Source of the DNA: an uncultured Lachnospiraceae bacterium
Lineage (GTDB): Bacteria > Bacillota > Clostridia > Lachnospirales > Lachnospiraceae
DNA: 52,048 nucleotides
Assembly (NCBI GenBank): GCA_905235275.1
Contig: CAJOLA010000003.1
Span: 1-52,048 of the forward strand
Direction: 5' to 3'
The notes below the pieces were generated by a model. The model saw nothing but the letters and a program-made list of their open reading frames with translations, made no database searches and had not been told where the DNA came from. A program made the position numbers and the translations under genes. Positions within the stretch are counted from its first letter, which is position 1. Each line of letters opens with the position of its first letter. Positions 37,251-46,544 of the stretch are shown piece by piece.

Positions 37251-39038
37251 TTAGAAATTATCAAGACGTTTTTTAATTTCCAACTCTTTAATAAATGACG
37301 ATTGCATTGCTTTTTTGTTAAGAAATGTTTCATGCCAGCTAAGCGTCAGAAACTTACGCGCTCTGGTCATTGCAACATACATGATTCGGCGCTCTTCTTC
37401 CTTTCCGTTCTCGGCAATTGCTCTTGCATACGGAATTACGCCTTCATTTACAAAAGGCACGAAAACCCTGTCAAACTCAAGCCCCTTGGACGAATGAATG
37501 GTGGACAGTATCACGGCGTTTTTGACATCTCTTTTTTCTCTGATTACCTCGTAATTTTCCTCAAGCTCAAATACACTCTCAATTGTGCTAAGACCGTGTA
37601 TGACTCCCCTGAATTCATCAAGTTTTCCTCTGTCGTACTCGGAAAGCCCTCTTTCAACTCCTATCACATTCCTTATGAATTCCAAAGCTGTCTCCGGCGA
37701 ATATTTTTTAAGTCTGATAATGTGGCGCTCCAGCTGTCTTATGCGTGCATCCGTGCACACTTCTTTAAGCAGACTCCAGCTTAAGTTTCCTGCCGTTGCA
37801 ATTCCCTCATTTACCTGAATGCCGGCGGATCTTAATATAACCACAAAATCCGAGGCTTCGGCTCTTCCTACTATCGCCTTAAAAAAGGACATAATCATTC
37901 GTACCTTCGGATGCTCAAATATATTCGTCAAATTATCCTTTAAACAAAATTTTATGTTTTCCTTTGTAAGCCTTGTCGCAACCTTCTCAAGTATGTTGCA
38001 GGTCCTTGCAAGCACCGCCACGGAATCCCCGCTCATCCGGGCTTTTCTTATCTCGGAAACAAGCTGATTCATCTCTTCAATCTCGTTATATGCAGAAATA
38101 ATTTTCAGTCCGTCACAATCACAGGCCGGTGACATTGAAACCATATTTTTGTTGTAGCGTTTTTTGTTTTTGCTTATAAGATTATTCGCACGCCTGACTA
38201 TGCTGTTTGTACTCCTGTAATTCTCGGGCAGGCTGTAAATTCTGCAATCGTCAAAATAGTCCTTAAAATTAATCATTATCTCGGGGCATGCACCCCTGAA
38301 TCCGTAAATCGACTGATCTTCATCTCCCACCGCATAAAAATTATCATTTTTGCATAATTTCTTAAGAAACTTAAATTGATCAACTCCTGTATCCTGAAAT
38401 TCATCAACCAGAACAAATTCGAATTTACCGGCAATAACTTCACTGCCGCCCGGCTCGGTCAAAAGTCTGTCCGACATTTTTGCCATATCATCAAAATCAA
38501 AATATCCGAACTTCTCCTTAAAGCTTTGCAGCGCCGTCTGCGCAAACTTAAAAAACTCCCGGTCACAATACTGCAGCCTGTAATCATCAAAGCTTAAGCC
38601 CGACCTCTCAAATGCCGCAGACTCCTTTAAAAATAAATTGATAAGACCGGGTATCCTGACAAATCCCCGATTGCGTTCCTGATATTTAATAATTGTCTTT
38701 TTTAGAAAGTCGATTTTTTCTTTTTCGGGTAATAAACGATAATTGGAATTAAGATTTCCTGAATTAAGAATCGAATAACATACTGAATGAATCGTAGAAA
38801 AAGTAACAGATGTATTATGCTCTGAAGTCGCTTTCAGATAGCGCTCCTTCATTTCCGCGGCGGCCGCCTTAGCGAAGGTAACGACAAGTATCCTTTCGGG
38901 ATCAACACTTCTTTTTTCTGTCAGATACTTTATCCTCTCAATGATTACCGTGGTCTTTCCGCTGCCGGGTCCCGCAAGGACAAGCGCCGGTCCCGTGTAA
39001 TGAGTTACGGCCTCCTGTTGATATTTTGAAAGTAAAAT
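37251..39038 (-). CDS. UvrD/PcrA-like superfamily 1 ATP-dependent helicase
   Basis: ORF-track protein lacks Walker A. In-frame upstream translation gives LLSKYQQEAVTHYTGPALVLAGPGSGKTTVIIERIKYLTEKRSVDPERILVVTFAKAAAAEMKER. Extension ends at a TAG with no ATG/GTG/TTG in the expected place; AAGGGGGGA precedes an ATT codon at 39036-39038. Motifs VDEFQDTG, DEDQSIYGFRGA, TIHSSKGLEFDRVF. Confidence 0.85.
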   Translation of the reverse strand: MLLSKYQQEAVTHYTGPALVLAGPGSGKTTVIIERIKYLTEKRSVDPERILVVTFAKAAAAEMKERYLKATSEHNTSVTFSTIHSVCYSILNSGNLNSNYRLLPEKEKIDFLKKTIIKYQERNRGFVRIPGLINLFLKESAAFERSGLSFDDYRLQYCDREFFKFAQTALQSFKEKFGYFDFDDMAKMSDRLLTEPGGSEVIAGKFEFVLVDEFQDTGVDQFKFLKKLCKNDNFYAVGDEDQSIYGFRGACPEIMINFKDYFDDCRIYSLPENYRSTNSIVRRANNLISKNKKRYNKNMVSMSPACDCDGLKIISAYNEIEEMNQLVSEIRKARMSGDSVAVLARTCNILEKVATRLTKENIKFCLKDNLTNIFEHPKVRMIMSFFKAIVGRAEASDFVVILRSAGIQVNEGIATAGNLSWSLLKEVCTDARIRQLERHIIRLKKYSPETALEFIRNVIGVERGLSEYDRGKLDEFRGVIHGLSTIESVFELEENYEVIREKRDVKNAVILSTIHSSKGLEFDRVFVPFVNEGVIPYARAIAENGKEEERRIMYVAMTRARKFLTLSWHETFLNKKAMQSSFIKELEIKKRLDNF

Positions 39039-39125
39039 AAAAAATCCCCCCTTAAAATCAATATGGAGGGAATTATACTATCTGTTTCTTAAAAATACAA
39101 TAAGTATTTTCATTAAATTTTAAAT

Positions 39126-40304
39126 TTATTCACACACGATAACCTCGGCCGTCTCTATAGCCTCATTTATCATGTCCTCGATATTATCCGGAAGCTTCTT
39201 CTCATCGCGCTCTATTATATCAAGCTTGGGCTTTGTGACCGGGTGCTTTGCAACAAATATCGTGCAGCAGTCCTCAAACGGCTGAATCGATGTCTCATAC
39301 GTTCCGATCCTTTGAGCGACGTCTATTATTTCCTGCTTGTCAAATCCGATAAGCGGACGATATACCGGCATCTCACATACGGCATTTGTGCAATAGAGCC
39401 CGTGCATCGTCTGACTTGCAACCTGCCCGATGCTCTCGCCCGTCACAAGCCCCATGCAGCCGTTCTTTTTGGCGATGGCTTCAGCGATTCGCATCATTAT
39501 GCGTCGCATGATAATCGTAAGCTCATCGTGAGGACAGGACTTATAAATCTCAAGCTGGATTGCCGTAAAATCAATCACGTTTAACGATATCGGTCCCGCA
39601 TACTCCGAAACTGTTTTTGCAAGATCGACAACCTTTTGCTTCGCACGCTCGCTCGTATACGGCGGAGCATGAAAATATGTCGCATGAATTCTTACACCGC
39701 GTTTTGAAATCATATATCCGGCAACAGGTGAATCGATTCCGCCCGACAGCAAAAGCATGGCACTTCCCGAAACGCCTGAAGGCATGCCGCCCGGTCCCGG
39801 TATCTCCTTTGAATAAATATTAATCTGCTTTCTTATCTCTATTGATATAAGAACATCCGGATTATGAACGTCTACTTTAAGACCCGGAAATGCTTCAAGA
39901 AGGACATGTCCCATCTCCCCGTTTATCTCCATTGAATTAAGCGGGAAATTCTTTCTTGCACGTCTGGCATCCACCTTGAACGTAAAATTCTTCTCCTTGT
40001 AGGCAGCGTCAATATATTCGACAAGCTTATTTGAAAGGTCCTCTACACCGTTGTCCTCAATCTGTATAACTGGGCATATCCAAACTATCCCGAATACCTT
40101 TTGAAGAATCCCGACCACCTCATCATAGTCAAACTCTTCTCTTGCCGTTGCATATATTCGACCGTTTTCTTTTGTCACGACAAAATCACCGTCTGTTTTC
40201 TTTAATGCTCTCGCAACACTGCTTACCAAAGCATCCTCGAAAAGATGGCGGTTATTTCCCTTTAAACCTATTTCTCCGTATTTTATTAAAAAAGCTTTGT
40301 ACAT
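39126..40304 (-). CDS. thiI: tRNA 4-thiouridine synthetase ThiI (no rhodanese domain)
   Basis: KYGEIGLKGNNRHLFED, THUMP region, PP-loop LLSGGIDSPVAGYMISKRG, IDVAQRIGTYETSIQPFEDCCTIFVAKHP. Confidence 0.96.
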   Translation of the reverse strand: MYKAFLIKYGEIGLKGNNRHLFEDALVSSVARALKKTDGDFVVTKENGRIYATAREEFDYDEVVGILQKVFGIVWICPVIQIEDNGVEDLSNKLVEYIDAAYKEKNFTFKVDARRARKNFPLNSMEINGEMGHVLLEAFPGLKVDVHNPDVLISIEIRKQINIYSKEIPGPGGMPSGVSGSAMLLLSGGIDSPVAGYMISKRGVRIHATYFHAPPYTSERAKQKVVDLAKTVSEYAGPISLNVIDFTAIQLEIYKSCPHDELTIIMRRIMMRIAEAIAKKNGCMGLVTGESIGQVASQTMHGLYCTNAVCEMPVYRPLIGFDKQEIIDVAQRIGTYETSIQPFEDCCTIFVAKHPVTKPKLDIIERDEKKLPDNIEDMINEAIETAEVIVCE

Positions 40305-40319
40305 TTTTTACTCCGAAAA

Positions 40320-41477
40320 TCATTTTCTGACAAATTGTCTCAAGACGGGTATCAGCTCCTTCATGGCATCCACGCAGGCGTCAACCTCTGCAATTTCAGA
40401 CTCATACGAAAAGCTGAATCTCACCGTTGAATCCGCCGCGTCTTTTGATACACCCATCGCGGTGAGGGCGAAGCTGAGTCCCGGTTTATTTGAAGAACAT
40501 GCGGAGCCGGAAGATATGTAAATCCCCTTTTCTTCAAGCGCATGCAAAAGCACCTCACTCTTTACGCCGTTTACCGTTATGCTTACGACATGCGGTGCCT
40601 GGAACTCTCCGTCTGCTTCGTTGATAACAATATCATCAATCTCCGACACTCTTGATATGAAGTGACCTCTTAACTCGTTTAATTTGGCGATCCTTTCTTC
40701 AAAGTCACCGTCATAAACCATATCAGCCGCAACTCCAAGCCCGGCAATGCCCGGAACATTTTCGGTTCCCGATCTCAATTTATTTTGCTGACCGCCGCCT
40801 TCAAGTAAAGGAATAATCCTCACGCCTTCTTTTATGTATAAGAATCCGACACCTTTAGGTCCGTGAAACTTATGCGCGCTTGCGGAGAGCAAATCGGCTT
40901 TAAACCTCTTTGGCACAACCTCCATCTTTCCGAAGGCCTGAACACCGTCCACGTGATACAAAATATCTTCGTTATACCCTTTTACAATCTCACCGATTTC
41001 TTCAACCGGTTCAATCGCACCGGTCTCATTATTAACATACATGACAGAAACCAAAATCGTATCATCGCGCAAAGAACTTTTAAGGCTTTCCACATCCACC
41101 CGTCCCGATGCATCCACGGGAAGGAATGTCACCTCAAAGCCTTCCTCCTGCAGCTTTAAAAAAGGCTCTCTTACGGAAGCATGCTCGACGGATGAAGTAA
41201 TTATATGCTTACCTCTTCGCTGCTTTGCTTTAACGGCTCCGTAAATTGCCATGTTATTGGATTCCGTGGCCCCTGAAGTAAAAAAGATTTCTTTATCCTT
41301 ACACTTTAATATGCCGGATAAAATCTCACGTGTTTTTTTAATATGATTTTCAGCCTCAACACCCTTAATATGCTTCGAAGACGGATTCCCGTAATCATTT
41401 AAAGCAACCTCTGTCATCTTTTCCATGACTTCGGGAAAAGGTCTTGTCGTTGCGGCATTATCAAAATATATATCCAT
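40320..41477 (-). CDS. Cysteine desulfurase (NifS/IscS family)
   Basis: YFDNAATTRPFPEV, SGATESNNMAIYGA, SASAHKFHGPKGVGFLYI, SGSACSSNKPGLSFAL; adjacent to thiI. Confidence 0.95.
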   Translation of the reverse strand: MDIYFDNAATTRPFPEVMEKMTEVALNDYGNPSSKHIKGVEAENHIKKTREILSGILKCKDKEIFFTSGATESNNMAIYGAVKAKQRRGKHIITSSVEHASVREPFLKLQEEGFEVTFLPVDASGRVDVESLKSSLRDDTILVSVMYVNNETGAIEPVEEIGEIVKGYNEDILYHVDGVQAFGKMEVVPKRFKADLLSASAHKFHGPKGVGFLYIKEGVRIIPLLEGGGQQNKLRSGTENVPGIAGLGVAADMVYDGDFEERIAKLNELRGHFISRVSEIDDIVINEADGEFQAPHVVSITVNGVKSEVLLHALEEKGIYISSGSACSSNKPGLSFALTAMGVSKDAADSTVRFSFSYESEIAEVDACVDAMKELIPVLRQFVRK

Positions 41478-41479
41478 AA

Positions 41480-42217
41480 TTATTCCTCAAACAGATAATT
41501 CATAACAGACATAAGCATCAGTGCGGCAGTCTCGGTTCTTAATATCCTTTTGCCAAGCGTAATCGAAACTGCTCCGGCTTCTGTTGCCATATTTGCTTCT
41601 TCATGCGATATACCGCCTTCCGGTCCTATAAGAACCGCTACGGTATCTCCCGGTTTAATGCCCGATAAAATCTTTTTCGTGTAACTAAAATCCTCGGCGC
41701 ACTCAAATGGCATCAGAAACACATCGGCATCTTTCGCCTTGTCAATCGCCTCTTTAAAATTACATACGGGCGAAATCTCAGGGATCATGCTTCTTTTGCT
41801 TTGCTTTGCGGCCGCCTCGGAAATTAATCTCCAGCGCTTCCGTCTGCTCTCGGCTTTTTTTGCATCAAGCCTGGTCACGCTTCGCTCCATGGCAACCGGC
41901 ACAATGCCTGCCGCACCCAACTCAACTGCCTTTTGAATAACGGTCTCCATTTTATCTGCCTTCGGCAATCCCTGATAGATAAAAACCTTTACCGGCAGCT
42001 CCGTGTTTTGCTGATATTCATTTTTAACATCACAAATCACCCTGTCGTCTTCAAACGTCCTGACACTGCACTCAAACACCCGGCTGTCTCCGGATTTTAC
42101 CTGTATCACATCACCGGGCTTTAGCCTTAATACGTTTTTTATATGATTGTAATCCGTTCCCTCAAGGATTATCTCATCTTCCGAAATATTGTGATGTTCG
42201 GCAAAAAACAAATGCAT
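41480..42217 (-). CDS. rsmE: 16S rRNA (uracil1498-N3)-methyltransferase
   Basis: MHLFFAEHHN start; KADKMETVIQKAVELGAAGIVPVAMERSV, VLIGPEGGISHEEANMATEAGAVSITLGKRILRTETAAL. Confidence 0.95.
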   Translation of the reverse strand: MHLFFAEHHNISEDEIILEGTDYNHIKNVLRLKPGDVIQVKSGDSRVFECSVRTFEDDRVICDVKNEYQQNTELPVKVFIYQGLPKADKMETVIQKAVELGAAGIVPVAMERSVTRLDAKKAESRRKRWRLISEAAAKQSKRSMIPEISPVCNFKEAIDKAKDADVFLMPFECAEDFSYTKKILSGIKPGDTVAVLIGPEGGISHEEANMATEAGAVSITLGKRILRTETAALMLMSVMNYLFEE

Positions 42218-42228
42218 ATTAACTCCTG

Positions 42229-43191
42229 TTATTTTTTGCGTGCCGTAACCGATGACCATTCACCGTCGCTTATTACATCAATCACTTCAAGTGCGCCGTT
42301 ACCTTCGATGGCACCGGTTACTTCTTCAACCTTTTCATTTAAAATCCCCGAATATATAAGACGGGCTCCCGGCTTCATGTGTCTGTCGACCGTTGCGGTA
42401 AGCGGCACAAGCACATCGGGAAGGATGTTGGCACATACAAGATCGTATTTAATAAGTCCGCATCTTTCCTTAAACTCATCATCCGAAATGATATCGCCCA
42501 TAAGAAAATCCACTTTACTCTCATCGATTCCGTTTTCTTTTATATTCTCATATGAAGCCGTTATCGCCATCTTATCGAGATCCACACCAAGCACTTCAGA
42601 CGCCCCGTACACCATCGCCACGATGGACAGAATCCCGCTCCCGCAACCGATATCAAGCACCTTATCTCCCGGCTTTATAATCTCCTGCATGCGTCCGATC
42701 ACAAGACGTGTGGTCTCGTGACTTCCCGTCCCGAATGCCCTGCCGGGATCCAGGCTTATTACTTTGGCATTTTGCATCTCGGGGGTTACTTCTTCCCACG
42801 TCGGCTTGATAAAGAGATCATTTATGCGAAATGTGTGCCAATATTTTTTCCAGTTGTTGGCCCAGTCGGCATCATCTGTCACCGATTCCTTAATGTCGCA
42901 TGAACCGGCATTAAAAGTCTCTTTTAATTCCGCAAGCTTTAATTTTAATTCGCTTAGTTTTAAAGAATTTTCTTCCGGTTCATCGGCGCTCAGATAAAAA
43001 GAAACAATCGCGCTTCCGTCATCCTCCGGGGCATCCGGAATAATATCGACGAACATCCCGTCCGCTTCTTCCTTTGTGATTCCCTTTTTGTCCTGTATCT
43101 CCACACCGTCTATTCCAAGCTCGGAAATAATCGCGCAAATCAAATCCGTCGCATCGGCCGTTGTTTCGATATCATATCTGTTCCATTTCAT
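42229..43191 (-). CDS. prmA: Ribosomal protein L11 methyltransferase
   Basis: VISLDPGRAFGTGSHETTRLVIGRMQE, VLDIGCGSGILSIVAMVYGASEVLGVDLDKMA, VCANILPDVLVPL. Confidence 0.96.
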   Translation of the reverse strand: MKWNRYDIETTADATDLICAIISELGIDGVEIQDKKGITKEEADGMFVDIIPDAPEDDGSAIVSFYLSADEPEENSLKLSELKLKLAELKETFNAGSCDIKESVTDDADWANNWKKYWHTFRINDLFIKPTWEEVTPEMQNAKVISLDPGRAFGTGSHETTRLVIGRMQEIIKPGDKVLDIGCGSGILSIVAMVYGASEVLGVDLDKMAITASYENIKENGIDESKVDFLMGDIISDDEFKERCGLIKYDLVCANILPDVLVPLTATVDRHMKPGARLIYSGILNEKVEEVTGAIEGNGALEVIDVISDGEWSSVTARKK

Positions 43192-43205
43192 AAAAAGTTT
43201 CCTTT

Positions 43206-44591
43206 TCAGGCATTAACAAGAAAGGCTTTGTAGCAATTAAGTGCCTCATAAAGATCGACTTTACTTATCACTTCCATCGGAGCATGCATGTTAAGAACGG
43301 CAACTCCGCTGTCGATAACATTCATCCCGTATGTTGCAAGAATGTAAGCAATGGTTCCGCCGCCTCCGATATCAACCTTGCCAAGCTCAGCCGTCTGATA
43401 TGAGACCTTATTTTTATCCATGATGCTTCTAAGCTCTCCGATGTACTCGGCTGACGCATCGTTGGAACCGCTCTTTCCGCGTACACCCGTGAACTTGTTA
43501 AATACAACACCATGTCCAAGATATGCCGTATTCTTAAGCTCAAAAAATCCCGGATAGTTTGGATCGTATGCACTTGATACGTCTGAAGAGAGCATCTTGG
43601 AGGAAGCAAGCGCCCTGCGAAGCTTAAGCTCCGAATACTGACCGGTTCTTTCCATAACCTCGGCAACCGTATTCTCGAAGAATCTGGATGTCATACCCGT
43701 CGCTCCGACACTTCCTATCTCTTCTTTATCAACGAGAATGCATACGCCGGTTTTTTTCAGTCTTCCCGACTCGGTAAGCGCAATAAGTGAAGGATAAGAG
43801 CAAACCCTGTCGTCATGTCCGTATCCCATAATCATGCTCTCGTCAAAACCGCAATCTCTCGCCTCTCCCGCGGGAACCATCTCAAGCTCGGCCGATACGA
43901 AGTCTTCTTCTTCAAAGCCGTACTTTTTCTTAAGGATGGAGAGAACATTTTTCTTTACAAGCTCTTTTTCTTTTGCGGTTGTTGCGGCAGGCATGCTTCC
44001 CGCAAGCATATCAAGGTCCTCGCCCTCAACCACATGCTCACCGTTTTTCTTAAGCTGCTTTTCAGCAAGGTGTACGAGAATGTCCGTTATGCAAAAAACG
44101 GGATCTCCGGGATTGTCGCCTATGTTAATGTTAAGCACCTTGCCGTTCTTTAAAACAACCACACCGCGAAGCGCCATCTGTCTTGCAACCCACTGGTATT
44201 TTTTGATTCCGCCGTAATAATGAGTATCAAAAAGTACAAGATCCTTATCTTCATAGACGGGATTTTGCTTAATATCAATTCGCGGAGAATCAACATGCGC
44301 GCCCAGTATGTTAAGCCCCTCTTCAATCGGCTGCGTACCGATGTTAAAAAGCAGGATAGACTTTTTCATGTTAACGGCATATACCTTATCACCGGGTTTA
44401 AGCTTCTTATTCTCACTTTTAATCTTCTCAAGATTAACGTAACCCTTTTTTTCGGCAATCTTAACGGATTCCTCTATACACTCTCTTTCAGTCTTACAGT
44501 CGGAAATAAATTTTCTGTATTTTTCGGCAAACTGAAATATCTTCTTTTTATCGGTTGCAGAATATTTGGTCCATGCATTTTTAGTTTCCAT
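43206..44591 (-). CDS. M18-family aminopeptidase
   Basis: NILGAHVDSPRIDIKQNPVYEDKDLVLFDTHYYGGIKKYQW, YGHDDRVCSYPSL, LVDKEEIGSVGATGM, LNMHAPMEVISKVDLYEA. Confidence 0.93.
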   Translation of the reverse strand: METKNAWTKYSATDKKKIFQFAEKYRKFISDCKTERECIEESVKIAEKKGYVNLEKIKSENKKLKPGDKVYAVNMKKSILLFNIGTQPIEEGLNILGAHVDSPRIDIKQNPVYEDKDLVLFDTHYYGGIKKYQWVARQMALRGVVVLKNGKVLNINIGDNPGDPVFCITDILVHLAEKQLKKNGEHVVEGEDLDMLAGSMPAATTAKEKELVKKNVLSILKKKYGFEEEDFVSAELEMVPAGEARDCGFDESMIMGYGHDDRVCSYPSLIALTESGRLKKTGVCILVDKEEIGSVGATGMTSRFFENTVAEVMERTGQYSELKLRRALASSKMLSSDVSSAYDPNYPGFFELKNTAYLGHGVVFNKFTGVRGKSGSNDASAEYIGELRSIMDKNKVSYQTAELGKVDIGGGGTIAYILATYGMNVIDSGVAVLNMHAPMEVISKVDLYEALNCYKAFLVNA

Positions 44592-45495
44592 CTTCCGTCA
44601 CTCCTTTACTTTCTGTAGATTCGTTATTTTCGTTATCTTCGTTTTCACTTGCTTCGTTATCTTCGTTTTCGTCGTTTTCACTTACTTCGTTATCGTCGTC
44701 TTCGCCGTCAGCTGTGGCCGGTTTGTCATTTTCTTCAATCTCTTCAACTTCTTCAACGTATTTTTCGAACTCATCTGACACGTCAGCATCGTTTTCAACT
44801 TCATCTTCACTCACTTCGGCGTCATCACCGGATTCGGGTGAAATATTTCCCTCTAAGGCATCAGGTGATTCGTTCTCAACCTCATCTCCACTCACTTCGT
44901 CATCATCTCCGGATTCGGACGAAGTATTTTCCTTTAAGGCATCAGGTGATTCATTCTCAACCTCAAGCTTCATCTGCCCGATCAAATCTTCCGAAATCTC
45001 CGGAAGCTCGTCCGGACTGCTTATGTTGAATCTCCTTAGGAACTCATCCGTCGTTGAGAAAAGAAACGGTCTTCCGGGAGCATCAAGCCTTCCCGACTCA
45101 TATATGAGACCGAACTCAACCAGTCTGCTTATCTGATTGGAACAACCCACTCCTCTGATGTTTTCAACCTGCGTCCTTGTGACGGGCTGCCTGTAGGCAA
45201 TTATGGAGAGCGTCTCAAGCATTGCTTCGGTAAATTTATAACTGTTATCACGGCTCACCAATGAAGCGAGGACCGTATAAAATTCCTTTTTGGTAGCGAG
45301 CTCATATCGCCCGTTGATGTTTACGATATGAATACCTCTGTCAGAATTAAGATAATCGTCAGTTAATTCCGTAATATATTTAATTGTTTCGTCTCTGCTA
45401 AGTTCCAGAGCGGCAGCCATCTCGTCAGCACCAATCGGCTCTCCCTTCGCAAAAAGCATGGCTTCAATGGCAGCTTTAATGTTAACGGTTTCCAT
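44581..45495 (-). CDS. scpB: Segregation and condensation protein B with long acidic C-terminal tail
   Basis: ScpB core IEAMLFAKGEPIGADEMAAAL, AMLETLSIIAYRQPVTRTQVENIRGVGCSNQISRLVEFGLI, PGRPFLFSTTDEFLRRFNI; then an Asp/Glu-rich tail. Confidence 0.94.
   Translation of the reverse strand: METVNIKAAIEAMLFAKGEPIGADEMAAALELSRDETIKYITELTDDYLNSDRGIHIVNINGRYELATKKEFYTVLASLVSRDNSYKFTEAMLETLSIIAYRQPVTRTQVENIRGVGCSNQISRLVEFGLIYESGRLDAPGRPFLFSTTDEFLRRFNISSPDELPEISEDLIGQMKLEVENESPDALKENTSSESGDDDEVSGDEVENESPDALEGNISPESGDDAEVSEDEVENDADVSDEFEKYVEEVEEIEENDKPATADGEDDDNEVSENDENEDNEASENEDNENNESTESKGVTEDGN
44791..44952 (-). repeat. Two 81-nt imperfect tandem repeats in scpB encoding a 27-aa acidic unit
   Basis: VENESPDALKENTSSESGDDDEVSGDE / VENESPDALEGNISPESGDDAEVSEDE, directly adjacent; DNA also conserved. 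Confidence 0.9.
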
Positions 45496-45513
45496 GATAA
45501 CCTCCGTAAATAA

Positions 45514-46296
45514 TTATTGAAAGAATTCCCCTGATTCTCCGAACATTTCCACGTCCTTTTCTACCGTAATCGTGATCTCGTCCTTCGGCGTCTCCTGGAC
45601 AACCGTTACGAATCCGGACCTCATCATCTCAAGCAGTACAAGAAATGTAACTATCTCTGTCAGTACACCGCTTCCGCTTGGAAGAAGTGAGTTAAATCCC
45701 ATCTTCTTACCTCGCTTCATGGCAGTTTTCATACCGGTAATTGTCGCGGGTATATCAACCTGCTCGGCTTCTATTACTCCGAAACCGCTTCTTACCGGAT
45801 CTATCCTGTCGGCCGCACGGCGCAGGGCATCAATATAGGCTCTGTTAAGCACTTCGGTATCGATGCCGTAAAGCAGCTTGTCGAGATCGGGCTTCGGCCT
45901 GAATTTCAGTATATTCGACGGTATGGACTCATAACCGAAATACCTCTTCTGACCTTCCTCGGAATAATCACGAAGCTCCGTGGCAATGAATTTAAACATC
46001 TTCAGTTCAAGGAGCCTTGCGGTAAGTTCTTCCTTCATCTCCTCAGCGTCAGGACCTTCCTCCACGGGCTTAGGAAGCAGCATTTTGGACTTAATCATAA
46101 GAAGCCTTGCCGCCATGACCAGGAATTCGCTTGCAAGATCCAAGTCTTCCTCAGCCATCTGCCTTACGCATTCCAGATACTGGTCCGTAATCTCAACAAT
46201 CGGAATGTCATATATATCAAGTTTGTTTTTTTCTATCAAATGGAGCAACAGGTCCAAAGGACCCTCAAAAGCCTCCAATTTTACGTTTAAACTCAT
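45514..46296 (-). CDS. scpA: Segregation and condensation protein A
   Basis: VKLEAFEGPLDLLLHLIEKNKLDIYDIPIVEITDQYLE, FLVMAARLLMIKSKMLLP. Confidence 0.96.
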   Translation of the reverse strand: MSLNVKLEAFEGPLDLLLHLIEKNKLDIYDIPIVEITDQYLECVRQMAEEDLDLASEFLVMAARLLMIKSKMLLPKPVEEGPDAEEMKEELTARLLELKMFKFIATELRDYSEEGQKRYFGYESIPSNILKFRPKPDLDKLLYGIDTEVLNRAYIDALRRAADRIDPVRSGFGVIEAEQVDIPATITGMKTAMKRGKKMGFNSLLPSGSGVLTEIVTFLVLLEMMRSGFVTVVQETPKDEITITVEKDVEMFGESGEFFQ

Positions 46297-46326
46297 TTAT
46301 TTCCCTCAAAAACCTTTGAAAATTAA

Positions 46327-46355
46327 TTGTTTTTGCACATTTTACGATGTATAAT
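46327..46355 (+). promoter_or_regulatory. Promoter of the candidate small RNA (TTGTTT-17-TATAAT)
   Basis: TTGTTT 46327-46332 and perfect TATAAT 46350-46355, 17 bp spacer, with no credible ORF downstream on this strand. Confidence 0.65.
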
Positions 46356-46361
46356 ATAAGC

Positions 46362-46544
46362 AAATCTGGAATGTACGTCAGTTTACTTATTTTGATCCGA
46401 CATTTTTGATACGGGATTTTAATATCGGACTTTTCAAAGTCGGGCCGTCTTCGAACGGATGGCTGCGATAAGTTCTGCAAGAACCCACCTGGCGGTGTGC
46501 CGGGAGTCATACAAGTAAACAACGGCATTCCGGGTCTTTTTTTT
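46362..46544 (+). ncRNA. ssrS: Structured small RNA, probable 6S RNA
   Basis: About 180 nt closed by ATCTGGAATG (46364-46373) with CATTCCGGGT (46526-46535) and GTTTACTT (46381-46388) with AAGTAAAC (46513-46520); internal hairpins CCGTcttcgaACGG and GTTCTgcaAGAAC; ends in TCTTTTTTTT. Layout fits 6S, but no covariance search was run. Confidence 0.55.

Noticed and set aside
44791-44952. Repeats in scpB considered as a CRISPR-like array
   Set aside because: Only two in-frame, directly abutting units without spacers; a coding repeat.
44649-45136. + strand ORFs opposite the scpB tail (126 and 140 aa)
   Set aside because: Low-complexity shadows of the acidic repeat tail.
46265-46528. 87-aa minus-strand ORF spanning the scpA start and the candidate RNA
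   Set aside because: Overlaps the scpA 5' end and the structured RNA; no domain and no good ribosome-binding site seen.
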